Shown here: positions 1-9,587 of the stretch, one piece after another
How positions within the stretch are numbered: position 1 is the first letter of the stretch
Layout: every line of letters begins with the position of its first letter
NCBI GenBank assembly: GCA_964541155.1
Contig: CAZIPC010000005.1
Span: forward strand, 62,001-126,000
Source: UBA4416 sp964541155
Lineage (GTDB): Bacteria; Bacteroidota; Bacteroidia; B-17B0; Aurantibacillaceae
Direction of reading: 5' to 3'
Length of the DNA stretch: 64,000 bases
Notes under the pieces: model-generated
Seen by the model: the letters and a program-made list of their open reading frames with translations, nothing else
Database searches by the model: none
What the model was told of the DNA's origin: nothing
Translations under genes and position numbers: made by a program

Positions 1-583
1 CACACGGTATAATATTCGAAAAATAATCCAGGTTTGCATTCACATTAAATCCCCAACCATGCATAGTTACCCATCTGCTGCATCTAACACCCATGGCGCA
101 TATTTTTCGAGCTTTAAAAATATTAGTTTCATCAATCCAAACTCCTGTTTCTCCTTTACTTCTTCCAGCTTTTATTCCATATTCATCTAGGGTTAAGATA
201 ATAGTTTCTTCTAGTAATCTGAGGTATTTGTGAATATCTGTAAAAAAATTATCTAAATCTAAAATGGGGTAGGCTACTAATTGACCTGGGCCATGATAAG
301 TAATATCTCCACCTCTGTTAATTTTATAGTAACTAGCCTTTTTTTCTTCTAATTGATTTTCGGTTAGTAATAAATGAGTAGCATTTCCACTTTTCCCTAA
401 AGTATACACGTGAGGATGTTCAACAAATAATAAATGATTATTTGTTTCTGTTTGTTTATCAGCAGATAGACTTCTGTTGGTTATTTTTTGCTTTATAGTT
501 TCATTAAACAATTGTTCTTGATAATCCCAACATGCCTTATAATCCATAAGACCAAGATCATTAAAAATTACTTTTTTATTCAA
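1..583 (-). CDS. lipB: Lipoyl(octanoyl) transferase LipB, 3' end cut by window edge
   Basis: Transfers octanoyl groups from octanoyl-ACP to the lipoyl domains of 2-oxoacid dehydrogenases, the first step of protein lipoylation in the cytoplasm. The visible 194 codons read MNKKVIFNDLGLMDYKAC, then the family signature HPHVYTLGKSG, then RGGDITYHGPGQLVAYPILD, then the ARKICAMGVR stretch carrying the catalytic lysine. The last complete codon is the cysteine of the IIPC motif, so the catalytic cysteine lies exactly at the window edge and the C-terminal part is missing. The start is TTG: an in-frame stop lies 15 bases upstream, no ATG lies between, and the N-terminus MNKK is what I recall for Bacteroidota LipB. 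It is the gene downstream of the sugar isomerase on the same strand, 12 bases away. The identification is firm. Confidence 0.95.
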   Translation of the reverse strand, partial: MNKKVIFNDLGLMDYKACWDYQEQLFNETIKQKITNRSLSADKQTETNNHLLFVEHPHVYTLGKSGNATHLLLTENQLEEKKASYYKINRGGDITYHGPGQLVAYPILDLDNFFTDIHKYLRLLEETIILTLDEYGIKAGRSKGETGVWIDETNIFKARKICAMGVRCSRWVTMHGWGFNVNANLDYFSNIIPC

Positions 584-595
584 AGGAAACCAGTA

Positions 596-1579
596 TTAAT
601 TAAGTTTTGCTAATTCATTTTTTAAATTAGTGATAACATTTACTTCAATGGCATCAATGTTTTTTATATCAGCAATGTAACAAGAAATCCAATCGCCTAT
701 ATTAATTAAGTAAAAGAATTGCTCTACTTTTGAGCTGCCTTTTGCATTAATATCAGTTACTGAATGGCTATATTTTTCGAATAGAGTTTTACAGATGTCA
801 TAGCGTTTAATTGTTCTGTCATAATCAAAAGAAGATTTAAAAGTAACAACAGCCAAATTTTCATTTCTTTCCGTCCAGCCTACTAATTCATTATGATTCA
901 TTTCGGGCAAAGTGTGGTGCCAACATAACATTTTACTATTTTCATTAATTTGCTGTCTAAATCTTACACTCACTCCTTCGCACGAACCTAAAGAATAAAT
1001 AACAGGTATTTTATTAATTAATTTTTTGGCAATATCTTGAGCCTCTAATTTAATAGCTTCTTTTTCAGTATTCAATAATTCAATAGATTTTTTTACGTCT
1101 AGTAGTAAGTCAGAAGAAACTAACCCATTAAATTGAACAATTTTTAGTAATTGAACTAATGAATATCCTATACATGAACGAGGAGGGTTTCCACCAGGAA
1201 TAAGAATTGTGTCAAAATTATTTTTTTTTGCAATTTCGTATACCTCACCACCACTGGTTACACAAACAATTTGAGCATTTTTAGAAATGGCTTGTTTCAT
1301 GGCAGATAGTGTTTCTTCGGTATTTCCACTGTAGGACGAAACAATAACCAATGTATTTGAATTAACAAATTCAGGCAAAAAATAATCTTTATTGATAGTA
1401 ACAGGCACTGGGCATTCAGTTTGAATAAGTTCTGAAAGGATGGTTCCACCAATCCCAGAGCCCCCCAAACCAGTAATTATTATATTATGGATATTGTTTT
1501 TTTTACTGAGAACTGCCGAGTTTGCAATATCTAGTGCTTCTTGTAATTGTTTGGTGAAATTATCTACTAATATCTTCAT
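596..1579 (-). CDS. Bifunctional phosphoglucose/phosphomannose isomerase (SIS domain)
   Basis: Interconverts aldose and ketose hexose 6-phosphates (glucose-6-P or mannose-6-P with fructose-6-P). The 327-residue protein has two SIS domains. The first shows GLGGSGIGG near residue 38 and SSYSGNTEET near 82, the phosphosugar-binding loops of this family; the C-terminal half has the conserved EMNHNELVGW stretch. It belongs to the short PGI/PMI family typical of archaea and Bacteroidota rather than the 550-residue Pgi family. A longer reading starts at TTG (1594), but the ATG at 1579 (MKILVDNF) gives a conventional N-terminus, so I prefer it. It lies upstream of lipB on the same strand and is probably cotranscribed with it. 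Whether the enzyme prefers glucose or mannose phosphate cannot be read from sequence. Confidence 0.85.
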   Translation of the reverse strand: MKILVDNFTKQLQEALDIANSAVLSKKNNIHNIIITGLGGSGIGGTILSELIQTECPVPVTINKDYFLPEFVNSNTLVIVSSYSGNTEETLSAMKQAISKNAQIVCVTSGGEVYEIAKKNNFDTILIPGGNPPRSCIGYSLVQLLKIVQFNGLVSSDLLLDVKKSIELLNTEKEAIKLEAQDIAKKLINKIPVIYSLGSCEGVSVRFRQQINENSKMLCWHHTLPEMNHNELVGWTERNENLAVVTFKSSFDYDRTIKRYDICKTLFEKYSHSVTDINAKGSSKVEQFFYLINIGDWISCYIADIKNIDAIEVNVITNLKNELAKLN

Positions 1580-1743
1580 TTTAAAAATTTGCAATCATGT
1601 AAAAGTATCTAAAAATCACGAATATTGAAATTTTTGACTTTTAAAGTGACATTAATTGTTTAATTTACATGTAATAAATATAAAATTTAGGGTATTATTT
1701 TAACTTTTTTCAAAGAAAAATTTTTTTGTTTCAAAAATTATAC

Positions 1744-1751
1744 TATTTTCG
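1744..1751 (+). promoter_or_regulatory. Possible -7 box of the susC operon
   Basis: TATTTTCG, one base off the Bacteroidota -7 consensus TAnnTTTG, lies 21 bases before the susC ATG. A TTTG occurs at 1725-1728, but the 15-base spacer is shorter than usual, so this is a weak call. Confidence 0.35.
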
Positions 1752-1772
1752 TTATGTTAAAAAATATTAAAT

Positions 1773-4700
1773 ATGAAATATATGCTAAAACTTACTACTA
1801 CAATTGTGTTTATGGCTGCTTTTATAAGTCGAGCTGAAGCACAAACTAAACGAGTGGCTGGTACCGTAAAAGACGCATCCTCAAAAGAAGCTCTATTTGG
1901 AGTAACTATTGGTGTTAAAAAATTAACGGTTTCTGCTTTTACTGATAGTGATGGGCACTTTGTTATTAATGTACCAGACTCAGTAAAAAAACTATCTTTT
2001 AGATTATTTGGGTATAAACCACATGATTATCCTGTGGCAGATAGTATGGTTGTTACATTAATGCCAGAGGCACTTCAGTTAGATGAGACTGTTGTTACTG
2101 CAAATGCCATTAAAAGAGAGAAAAGAAGTTTAGGATATTCTACACAGCAAGTTAGTAATGAAGAATTAACAAAAGGACAAAGTTCTAATATTATTACTGC
2201 TCTACAAGGAAAGGTTTCAGGTGTAAATATCACATCTACAACTGGTGGCCCAGGTACTTCAAACCGAATTGTATTAAGAGGAGGTTCTTCTTTAACTGGA
2301 AATAACCAAGCTTTAATGGTAGTAGATGGTATTCCAATTGATAACTCTAATTTTAGAAATGGAGATGATTTAAATAATCAGGTTGACTATGGAAATAGAG
2401 CAAATGATATTAATCCAGATGATATTGAAAATGTTTCTGTGTTAAAAGGTCCTGCTGCTGCTGCATTATATGGTTCTCGTGCATCAAATGGTGCAATTAT
2501 TATTACAACTAAGCATGGTAAAAACATGCTTAATGAAAATAAAAAAATGGATATTAATTTTACGTCTGGAGTAACTTTTTCAAGAGTGTTAAAATTACCT
2601 CAATTTCAGCATGAGTATGGACAAGGTGATTTACATGGAACGGCAGATGATCGTAGAGAGAATTTTTCATGGGGATTACCTTTTGATGGAGAGTATCGTC
2701 CTTGGGGGCAAATTATAGATGGAGAACAACGTGTAAAAAAATATGAGGATCAGCCAGATAACGTGAAGAATTTTTTTGTGACTGGCTTAACATATAATAA
2801 TAATTTATCAATCAGCGGAGGAGATAATAAAACAACTTACTTTTTATCTATAAATGCATTAAATAACAAAGGTATAGTTAAAACTACTGGATATAATAAA
2901 TACAGTGTTCGTTTTAACGGAAGTACAGAATTAACAAATAAATTTTCATCTTCTATATCTGTAAATTATACTAGCTCAAATAGTGATAATCCAGGAGGAG
3001 GACAAGGTGCGGCTGGTATTTTTAATAATTTAGTTCAAACACCTAGAGACATTTCGATAGTAGATAGTGAAGATTTAGATAATCAATTTAGTGGTTATAA
3101 TGATGTTACAGGCACTTATGGATTTTATGGAGCTTACACAATGAATCCATATTTTGTATTAAAAAATAATAGAAATACAAATAAAGTAGATCATATTCAA
3201 GGAAATACAACCTTAAATTACAAAGCAACCCCATGGTTAACTATTACAGAGCGCATAGGAGGAGATGTATATACCGACAGACGTTACCAAAAATGGAAAA
3301 AATATAGTTATACTCCAATAGATCCTTTTTGGACTGGTAACGATCAGGTATATCAAGGAAAATACTCTGAAGATATCTATAATGTAAATGAAATTACTAA
3401 TGATTTAATGTTGAATTTTACTAAAGATTTAAATAAAGACTTTAAAATTTATGGAACATTAGGACACAACGTTTATCAAAGAACCCAAACAAATTTATTT
3501 GCAGAAACTAATGCTCAAGGAGGATTAGCAATTGCAGATTATTATAATATTTCAAATTCTAATGGCGCTATAAACTCAACAAATGCATCTTTTAAACGTC
3601 GATTAATAGGCGCTTACTTGGATTTTAATGTGTCATACAAAAATATGTTATTTTTAGAGGCCACAGCCAGAAATGACTGGTCTTCTACTTTACCACAAAA
3701 TAACCGTTCTTATTTTTATCCAAGTGTTAATGCTTCTTGGGTGTTTTCTGAGTTATTTAATGATAGTTTGAAAAACGGATGGTTTAATTATGGAAAAGTA
3801 AGAGCTAATTATGCAAAAGTAGGTAAAGATGCTGGAGAATATTTAACATCTTCTGTATTTAATAAAACTACCATTGATGGAGGTTTTGGAACAACTACAA
3901 CTCCATTTAATGGAATCAATGCATTTACTCAAGGAGATAGAATTGGAAATGCTAATTTAAAACCAGAGATTACCACATCTTTCGAGATAGGAACAGAATT
4001 AAGCTTCTTTAAAGATCGTTTAGGGTTTGATGTTTCTTATTATTTCCAAAATTCTAAAAATCAAATCATCAATGTGCCTGTTTCAAATGCCTCTGGTTTT
4101 AGCTCTAACACCATTAATACTGGACTTATTGAAAATAAAGGGATTGAGTTATTAGTAAGAGGTACCCCTATTAGTACAGCTAAAGGATTTAAAGTAGATA
4201 TCGTAGGAACATTTACTAAAAATAAAAACAAAGTTGTTTCTATTATGGATGGTGTAGATCAAATTACATTAGGTGGTTTCTCAAGAATGGCTATTGTTGC
4301 TCAAGAAGGGCAACCATATGGATCTTTTTATGGAATAGACTTAATGAATGATGGAAATGGTCATGTAGTTGTAGATTCAGCAACAGGATTACCACAAACA
4401 TCAACAAACTCAACTATCTTAGGTAATTATCAGCCAAAATGGATTGCTTCTTTGGGAACAAACATAACGTATAAAAGTTTCACATTTAGTTTTATGTTTA
4501 ATACAAAACAAGGCGGTTCGTTTTACTCCCACACTAAGGGAACAATGGCTTTTGTAGGAACATCTCAAGAGACTGCTGAAGGTGGCCGTGACTTAAAGGT
4601 ATGGGAAAATTCAGTTTATTTAAATAGTCAAGGGCAATATGTTACAAATACAGATATAAAATATGATCCTTACAATTATTTCACAAATGTTATTCCTGAT

Positions 4701-4967
4701 GGAAGACATATTATCGATGCTAGTTTTGTAAAATTAAGTACAGTTGATTTTTCTTATAGGGTTCCTAAAAAATATTTAAATAAAACACCTTTTGGAGCTA
4801 TTTCTATAGGTGTATTTGGTAATAATTTATTTATTTGGACTCATAAAACAAATGTATATTCAGATCCAGAGATGAGTTCTTCAGGGTCAGGAAATGTTCA
4901 AGGATTTGAATTTTCAGCAACACCTTCTCAAAGAAACTTTGGTTTTAACATGAAGTTTAATTTTTAA
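1773..4967 (+). CDS. SusC/RagA family TonB-dependent outer-membrane transporter
   Basis: A 1064-residue outer-membrane receptor expected to import a ligand captured by the neighbouring SusD lipoprotein, using TonB energy. Residues 1-24 are a signal peptide ending AEAQ. Residues about 28-110 are a carboxypeptidase-regulatory-like domain (VAGTVKDASSKEALFGVTI), followed by the plug domain with the SusC signature IVLRGGSSLTGNNQALMVVD near residue 165 and VSVLKGPAAAALYGSRASNG near 220. The remainder is a 22-strand-type barrel ending in FNMKFNF with a terminal phenylalanine, as needed for BAM-mediated insertion. SusD follows after 23 bases and a small lipoprotein after that. No glycosidase, protease or sigma/anti-sigma pair lies beside it, so the substrate is unknown. 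Length and architecture are normal for the family. Confidence 0.95.
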   Translation: MKYMLKLTTTIVFMAAFISRAEAQTKRVAGTVKDASSKEALFGVTIGVKKLTVSAFTDSDGHFVINVPDSVKKLSFRLFGYKPHDYPVADSMVVTLMPEALQLDETVVTANAIKREKRSLGYSTQQVSNEELTKGQSSNIITALQGKVSGVNITSTTGGPGTSNRIVLRGGSSLTGNNQALMVVDGIPIDNSNFRNGDDLNNQVDYGNRANDINPDDIENVSVLKGPAAAALYGSRASNGAIIITTKHGKNMLNENKKMDINFTSGVTFSRVLKLPQFQHEYGQGDLHGTADDRRENFSWGLPFDGEYRPWGQIIDGEQRVKKYEDQPDNVKNFFVTGLTYNNNLSISGGDNKTTYFLSINALNNKGIVKTTGYNKYSVRFNGSTELTNKFSSSISVNYTSSNSDNPGGGQGAAGIFNNLVQTPRDISIVDSEDLDNQFSGYNDVTGTYGFYGAYTMNPYFVLKNNRNTNKVDHIQGNTTLNYKATPWLTITERIGGDVYTDRRYQKWKKYSYTPIDPFWTGNDQVYQGKYSEDIYNVNEITNDLMLNFTKDLNKDFKIYGTLGHNVYQRTQTNLFAETNAQGGLAIADYYNISNSNGAINSTNASFKRRLIGAYLDFNVSYKNMLFLEATARNDWSSTLPQNNRSYFYPSVNASWVFSELFNDSLKNGWFNYGKVRANYAKVGKDAGEYLTSSVFNKTTIDGGFGTTTTPFNGINAFTQGDRIGNANLKPEITTSFEIGTELSFFKDRLGFDVSYYFQNSKNQIINVPVSNASGFSSNTINTGLIENKGIELLVRGTPISTAKGFKVDIVGTFTKNKNKVVSIMDGVDQITLGGFSRMAIVAQEGQPYGSFYGIDLMNDGNGHVVVDSATGLPQTSTNSTILGNYQPKWIASLGTNITYKSFTFSFMFNTKQGGSFYSHTKGTMAFVGTSQETAEGGRDLKVWENSVYLNSQGQYVTNTDIKYDPYNYFTNVIPDGRHIIDASFVKLSTVDFSYRVPKKYLNKTPFGAISIGVFGNNLFIWTHKTNVYSDPEMSSSGSGNVQGFEFSATPSQRNFGFNMKFNF

Positions 4968-4990
4968 TTATTAATAAAGTAGATATTAAA

Positions 4991-6448
4991 ATGAAAAAAT
5001 CAACAACATATATAGTTATAGCAGCTTTAATAACCTTGGTGTTTACTGCTTGTAAGAAAGATTATCTAGACATTAATGAAAACCCAAATTCACCAGCAAA
5101 AGTTGATATTAAAGAAGTGTTGCCTTCTGCTGAGCTTGCAATTGGACATGTAATGGGTAATAATTTTCAAATATTTGGAGGTATCTGGGCTCAATACTGG
5201 ACGCAAAATCCTTTTTCCTCTCAATACAAAACAATCGAACAATACTCTCCATCTGCAAATGATTTTGACAGTCCTTGGAGAATATGTTATTCAGATGCTT
5301 TACAAGACTTAAATTTTGTAATTAAAAAAGGCACTACTGATGGTAAATACCAATATGTAGCTTGTGCTAAGATTTTACAAGCATACACTTATCAAATATT
5401 AACTGATAATTTTGGAGATATTCCTTTTTCGGATGCGTTAAGAGGTGATGAAGGTGTAACTGCTCCTAAATATGATTCTCAAAAAGATGTGTATGATGGA
5501 ATTATTAGATTAATTAATGAAGGGTTGGCTTTAATTGATGTTTCTGCTACTAATGGACCTTCTTCAGATGATTTAATTTTTAATGGAGATATGTCGATGT
5601 GGAAAAAGTTTGCTAACACTTTAAAATTAAGAGTGTATTTAAGAATGGCATATATTGACCCTGTTAAAGCACAAGCAGGAGTTGCCTCTTTAGCAGGCGC
5701 TACTTTTTTTGCCGCTGGTGAAGATGCAAGAATTCGTTATTCTTCAAATCCCGGAGGAACAAATCCATTATATTCTGTATTTTCTGAAATAAGAAATACT
5801 CAAAACATAGTTGCAAGCTATACTTGTTTAGATTCAATGTATTTAAACAATGATGATAGGATTACAGTATTTTATGATACTATACCTGGGCCAGATTACA
5901 ATGGTCATTTACAGGGAGATTATACGGATATCAGTACTCCAATTTCAGCCATTTCATTTCCTCATCCAAATACTGGTGGTAACGCTTCAAAAGCGGCTTC
6001 AGCTTCTGCTCCAGTTAAATTGATGAGTGATTATGAGAGTATATTTTTACAGGCGGAAGCAGCAGCTCGTGGATGGTTAGCTGGTTCAGCTCAAACTCTT
6101 TATTATGATGGTATTACAGCTTGTTATCAAGCATATGGATTAACAACTGCTTCTACGTACATAGCAAATCCTAATGTTGCATATCCTGCATCAGGCACTC
6201 TAGACCAAAAAATTGAAGCTATTATTACTCAAAAATATTACAGTATGTGTGGTAATCAATGTAACGAAGCATGGGTAGAATATAGACGTACAGGTTATCC
6301 TTCGTTTTTAATTGAATCAGCTTCTTCAATAATTGGTTCTGGCAGAATGCCAAATCGTATGTTTTACCCAAGCACAGAATTAACTAGAAATCCTAATGTG
6401 CCAGCACAGCATTTTATTTACGACAGAGTTTGGTGGGATATTAACTAA
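4991..6448 (+). CDS. SusD/RagB family nutrient-binding lipoprotein
   Basis: A 485-residue surface lipoprotein that binds the ligand on top of the SusC barrel. The lipobox is VFTAC with the lipidated cysteine at residue 21, followed directly by KKDYLDINENPNSP, the N-terminal signature of the SusD-like_2 group. The middle part is helical and TPR-like, and the C-terminal part contains the long loop domain with IITQKYYSMC and AWVEYRRTGYP. It is the second gene of the operon, 23 bases after susC. SusD-like_2 members are found with peptide as well as glycan transporters, so the family does not settle the substrate. Confidence 0.93.
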   Translation: MKKSTTYIVIAALITLVFTACKKDYLDINENPNSPAKVDIKEVLPSAELAIGHVMGNNFQIFGGIWAQYWTQNPFSSQYKTIEQYSPSANDFDSPWRICYSDALQDLNFVIKKGTTDGKYQYVACAKILQAYTYQILTDNFGDIPFSDALRGDEGVTAPKYDSQKDVYDGIIRLINEGLALIDVSATNGPSSDDLIFNGDMSMWKKFANTLKLRVYLRMAYIDPVKAQAGVASLAGATFFAAGEDARIRYSSNPGGTNPLYSVFSEIRNTQNIVASYTCLDSMYLNNDDRITVFYDTIPGPDYNGHLQGDYTDISTPISAISFPHPNTGGNASKAASASAPVKLMSDYESIFLQAEAAARGWLAGSAQTLYYDGITACYQAYGLTTASTYIANPNVAYPASGTLDQKIEAIITQKYYSMCGNQCNEAWVEYRRTGYPSFLIESASSIIGSGRMPNRMFYPSTELTRNPNVPAQHFIYDRVWWDIN

Positions 6449-6470
6449 AAAGTATTAATATTTAAAAGAT

Positions 6471-7118
6471 ATGAAAATGAAAAATTTAATCATGATTTTA
6501 TTTGCAAGCGCACTGATAATAAGTGGCTGTAAAAAGAAGGAAAGTACAACAATGGTTGTAAAGGTTCCGAAATTTGAATTAATTGGACCAACAGCTTTTA
6601 GTACTCCTGCAGGGGCTGGTGTGTATGTAGATCCAGGTGTAAAATATACTGATGAGGAGGGTAATGAAAGTATATTAACAGAGCCAACTTCTAGTAATGT
6701 AGATTTATCTGCTCCGGGTTTTTATTCTTGTTCTTATGAGAAAAAAACTGAGCATGGCTATAAATTAAAGGCTTCTCGTTTAGTTTTAGTTACACCAGTA
6801 TCTCCTTCTGTTGATCATAGTGGGGTGTACGCTAGAACAGCAAATAGTCAAACGGTTACTGTCTCAAAAATAGGCACGGGTCTTTATACTACCGATAATG
6901 TTGGTGGTGTGGCAGGTAATGATGCTTATATATTTGATGTATACTTTGGTTTAGTTAATGATACAACAATCGTTGTTCCTTCTCAGCCTAATGTAGTTGG
7001 AGGGGGTGAGTTATATTGTACAAATGGTAAACTCAAAGTTTCAGGATCTACAACCACTATAAAATGGATTGTTATGGGAGCTGGTTTTGGTACATCAACA
7101 AGAACATTTGTTAAGTAG
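6471..7118 (+). CDS. Small lipoprotein with Ig-like domain (DUF5012/BT_2262 type)
   Basis: A 215-residue lipoprotein, third gene of the SusC/D operon, 22 bases after susD. The signal peptide ends in IISGC with cysteine 20 as the lipid site, followed by KKK. Residues about 35-100 contain GAGVYVDPGVKYTDEEGNES, the pattern of the immunoglobulin-like domain found in lipoproteins downstream of SusC/D pairs (DUF5011/5012-like). The C-terminal half is a beta-rich region of unknown fold. In such loci this position is often taken by a surface glycan-binding or accessory protein; binding to the same ligand is inferred from position only. The start could equally be the methionine two codons downstream. 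Confidence 0.75.
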   Translation: MKMKNLIMILFASALIISGCKKKESTTMVVKVPKFELIGPTAFSTPAGAGVYVDPGVKYTDEEGNESILTEPTSSNVDLSAPGFYSCSYEKKTEHGYKLKASRLVLVTPVSPSVDHSGVYARTANSQTVTVSKIGTGLYTTDNVGGVAGNDAYIFDVYFGLVNDTTIVVPSQPNVVGGGELYCTNGKLKVSGSTTTIKWIVMGAGFGTSTRTFVK

Positions 7119-7137
7119 TTTTTCTATAAATCATTAT

Positions 7138-7170
7138 CTAAAAAAGGTTCGTTAAAGCGAACCTTTTTTA
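7138..7170. terminator. Bidirectional intrinsic terminator between SusC/D operon and thioesterase
   Basis: A perfect 7-bp stem AGGTTCG / CGAACCT (7145-7151 with 7158-7164) is flanked by an A-run on the left and a T-run on the right, so it can end transcription from both sides. The leftward thioesterase gene ends at 7168, inside the T-run. Confidence 0.85.
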
Positions 7171-7605
7171 TTTTCTTTCAAAATTATTTACAGCCTCTAT
7201 CCATTCTTTTGGAACTTCAACAGTTTCTTGTGTGTTGTAGTTGATACATACTAAAGTGCTTTTTCCAAATGCTGACAAGTATTTGTTGTGTTCATCTTCT
7301 GTAGTTATTATATTTTCTATTTCAAAGCTTTTAGTGCCAAATTTTGTAATTTTTGTATAGCAATATACTTCATCTTCTAATTTTATTGGACGCTTGTATG
7401 TAATCTCTGTGTTAGCTAAAATCATTCCTGTTTTAATCCAGTCAATTTTGTTTCTAAAAACATCTTTAAAGTATTCTACACGAGCAGTTTCAAAATAAGT
7501 AATGTGATTGGCATTATTCACATGACCTTGCTTATCAATATCTTTGAAGCGAATTTGAATTTTTGTTTTATAGATGAATGAAGATAATAACTCGTGCAGT
7601 TCCAT
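7168..7605 (-). CDS. Acyl-CoA thioesterase, YbgC/FadM-type hotdog fold
   Basis: A 145-residue single hotdog domain that is expected to hydrolyse acyl-CoA thioesters in the cytoplasm. Residues 19-32 read RFKDIDKQGHVNNA, the active-site signature of the 4-hydroxybenzoyl-CoA thioesterase family, with Asp24 at the catalytic position. The following YFETARVEYF helix is also typical. It is the last gene of a leftward run rfbA, prenyl synthase, thioesterase, with 6 bases separating it from the prenyl synthase stop. Acyl-chain preference cannot be told from sequence; a role in fatty acid recycling is inference from the family. Confidence 0.85.
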   Translation of the reverse strand: MELHELLSSFIYKTKIQIRFKDIDKQGHVNNANHITYFETARVEYFKDVFRNKIDWIKTGMILANTEITYKRPIKLEDEVYCYTKITKFGTKSFEIENIITTEDEHNKYLSAFGKSTLVCINYNTQETVEVPKEWIEAVNNFERK

Positions 7606-7611
7606 TTACGT

Positions 7612-8595
7612 TTAATTGTCTCGGTTTAATAAATGTAAAGCAAATGTTTTTAAATCATTTTTTTTAGAAGAATTGGCTTCTAACTCTTCTAGGTGTTTTA
7701 AGGCTATATCAGTATGATTATTAGCTTCTTTAATAGCTAGTCCTTTAACATCTAAAGTATTATATAGTTCTGTTACCTGAGTTACTTTGTTGGTGTTAGA
7801 TAGTTCGTTAGAGGATAATAAATGGATTAGTGTTTTGGTTTGTTCTTCATTGGCTAATTCAAAAGCTTTTAATAACATAAACGTTTTTTTGTTGCAAATA
7901 ATATCGCCACCAATTTGTTTTCCAAATTTGCCGTCAATTGCATATACATCAAGCACATCATCTAGTATTTGAAATGCAATACCAACGTGTTTCCCAAATT
8001 CATATAAATGTTTTTGTTGTTGCGATGATGCATTTGCACATATAGCACCCATTTGCAAACTACAACCTAATAAAACGGCTGTTTTGTATGTAATCATATG
8101 AATGTAATCATCAACACTAACTTGATGTTGTGTTTCAAAATTCATGTCATATTGTTGTCCTTCACATACCTCTAATCCTGTTTTAGAAAATAGGCTCAGT
8201 AATTTTGATGTATGTAGGCTATTTGATTTTGATAGCACTTCAAATGCCTTAACCATCATTCCATCGCCACTTAATAAAGCAATATTATGATTCCATTTTT
8301 CATGAACGGTTTGATTGCCTCTGCGTAATGGTGCATTGTCTAAAATATCATCATGAATTAATGAGAAATTATGAAAGAGTTCAACAGCTAAAGCAGCAGG
8401 TATAGCATTTTCGGGATTTGAATCAAATATATCACATCCCACTAAGGTTAGCAAAGGTCTTACGCGTTTGCCACCTAAGCCAATAATATAACTCATTGGT
8501 TCATACATCTCTTTTGGAAAAGCAGTATTTAAAGAACGTTGTTGTTCTTCGATAGCTTTGTTTAAAATTTGAAAAAGAGATAAATACGCTTGCAC
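7612..8595 (-). CDS. Trans-isoprenyl diphosphate synthase (FPP/GGPP type)
   Basis: Condenses isopentenyl diphosphate onto allylic diphosphates to build the all-trans precursors for quinones and other isoprenoids. The 327-residue protein has GGKRVRPLL at 41-49, the first aspartate-rich motif DDILD at 82-86 with RRG following, and the second motif DDVLD at 212-216. The residue five positions before the first motif is phenylalanine (F77) and there is no insertion in the motif; by the known chain-length rules this favours a short product (FPP or GGPP) rather than a long-chain one. The start codon is GTG: a stop lies directly upstream and the next methionine (residue 30) would remove part of the conserved N-terminal helix. 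It begins 8 bases after rfbA ends. Confidence 0.88.
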   Translation of the reverse strand: MQAYLSLFQILNKAIEEQQRSLNTAFPKEMYEPMSYIIGLGGKRVRPLLTLVGCDIFDSNPENAIPAALAVELFHNFSLIHDDILDNAPLRRGNQTVHEKWNHNIALLSGDGMMVKAFEVLSKSNSLHTSKLLSLFSKTGLEVCEGQQYDMNFETQHQVSVDDYIHMITYKTAVLLGCSLQMGAICANASSQQQKHLYEFGKHVGIAFQILDDVLDVYAIDGKFGKQIGGDIICNKKTFMLLKAFELANEEQTKTLIHLLSSNELSNTNKVTQVTELYNTLDVKGLAIKEANNHTDIALKHLEELEANSSKKNDLKTFALHLLNRDN

Positions 8596-8603
8596 TTAAA
8601 TAA

Positions 8604-9470
8604 TTATTTAGATTCGGCCATTTTTAAAAGGTATGTTCCATAACCACTTTTAGTTAATGGAGTTGCTATTTTAATTAATTGTTTATTATCAATAAACCCC
8701 ATTTTAAAGGCAACTTCTTCTATGCATCCTATTTTTAAACCCTGACGTTCTTCAATCACTTGCACAAATTGACCTGCTTGCATTAAAGATGCAAATGTTC
8801 CTGTATCTAACCATGCAGTTCCTCTATCTAAAATCGAAACTTTTAATTGTTTTCGGTTTAAATATTCTTTGTTTACATCTGTAATTTCATATTCTCCACG
8901 AGGAGATGGTTTTAGATTTTTTGCAATTTCAACTACAGAGTTGTCGTAAAAATATAATCCAGGAACTGCATAATTTGATTTTGGTTGAGTTGGCTTTTCT
9001 TCAATTGACAATACATTATAGTTTTCATCAAAATCCACTACGCCGTATCTTTCAGGATCACTAACGTGGTATGCAAATACAACACCTCCTTCGGGGTTAT
9101 TAATTTTTTGAAGCATTCTTCCTAAACCCACACCATAAAAAATATTATCACCTAGTACTAATGCCACTTTATCATCGCCAATAAATTTTTCGCCAATTAC
9201 AAATGCTTGTGCTAAGCCATTTGGCACCTCTTGAACAGCATAGCTAAATTTACATCCTAGTTGCTCTCCATTACCTAATAAGCGTTCAAAATTAGGTAAA
9301 TCTTGAGGGGTTGAAATAATTAAAATTTCATTAATACCAGCCATCATCAATACTGACAATGGATAATAAATCATTGGTTTATCATAAATAGGCATCATTT
9401 GTTTACTCATTGCTAAAGTTAGCGGATGTAAACGTGTTCCTGAGCCTCCTGCTAATATAATTCCTTTCAT
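8604..9470 (-). CDS. rfbA: Glucose-1-phosphate thymidylyltransferase
   Basis: Makes dTDP-glucose from glucose-1-phosphate and dTTP, the entry step to dTDP-rhamnose and other deoxysugars for surface polysaccharide. The 288-residue protein begins with the nucleotidyltransferase signature KGIILAGGSGTRLHPLT and contains KQMMPIYDKPMIYYPLSVLM, the RmlA sugar-binding region, followed by VLGDNIFYG near residue 107 and ERYGVVDFD. Length is normal. rmlB and rmlC are not in this window; the reductase gene rmlD lies far away at 53297. It leads a leftward three-gene run with the prenyl synthase and thioesterase. The spacer to the divergent heme A synthase is 117 bases and should hold both promoters. Confidence 0.95.
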   Translation of the reverse strand: MKGIILAGGSGTRLHPLTLAMSKQMMPIYDKPMIYYPLSVLMMAGINEILIISTPQDLPNFERLLGNGEQLGCKFSYAVQEVPNGLAQAFVIGEKFIGDDKVALVLGDNIFYGVGLGRMLQKINNPEGGVVFAYHVSDPERYGVVDFDENYNVLSIEEKPTQPKSNYAVPGLYFYDNSVVEIAKNLKPSPRGEYEITDVNKEYLNRKQLKVSILDRGTAWLDTGTFASLMQAGQFVQVIEERQGLKIGCIEEVAFKMGFIDNKQLIKIATPLTKSGYGTYLLKMAESK

Positions 9471-9587
9471 ACCTAATATACTTTAAGAGCTTTAAAAATA
9501 GGGTTTTTATTTTAAAACAATTGCTTTTTTGAGCTGTTTTTTATTTAAATATTAGGTAAATGCTTAGTAAGTTTACACAAAAAATTA

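Noticed and set aside
1580..1594. TTG start of the sugar isomerase
   Set aside because: The ATG five codons downstream gives a normal start and no conserved residues are lost.
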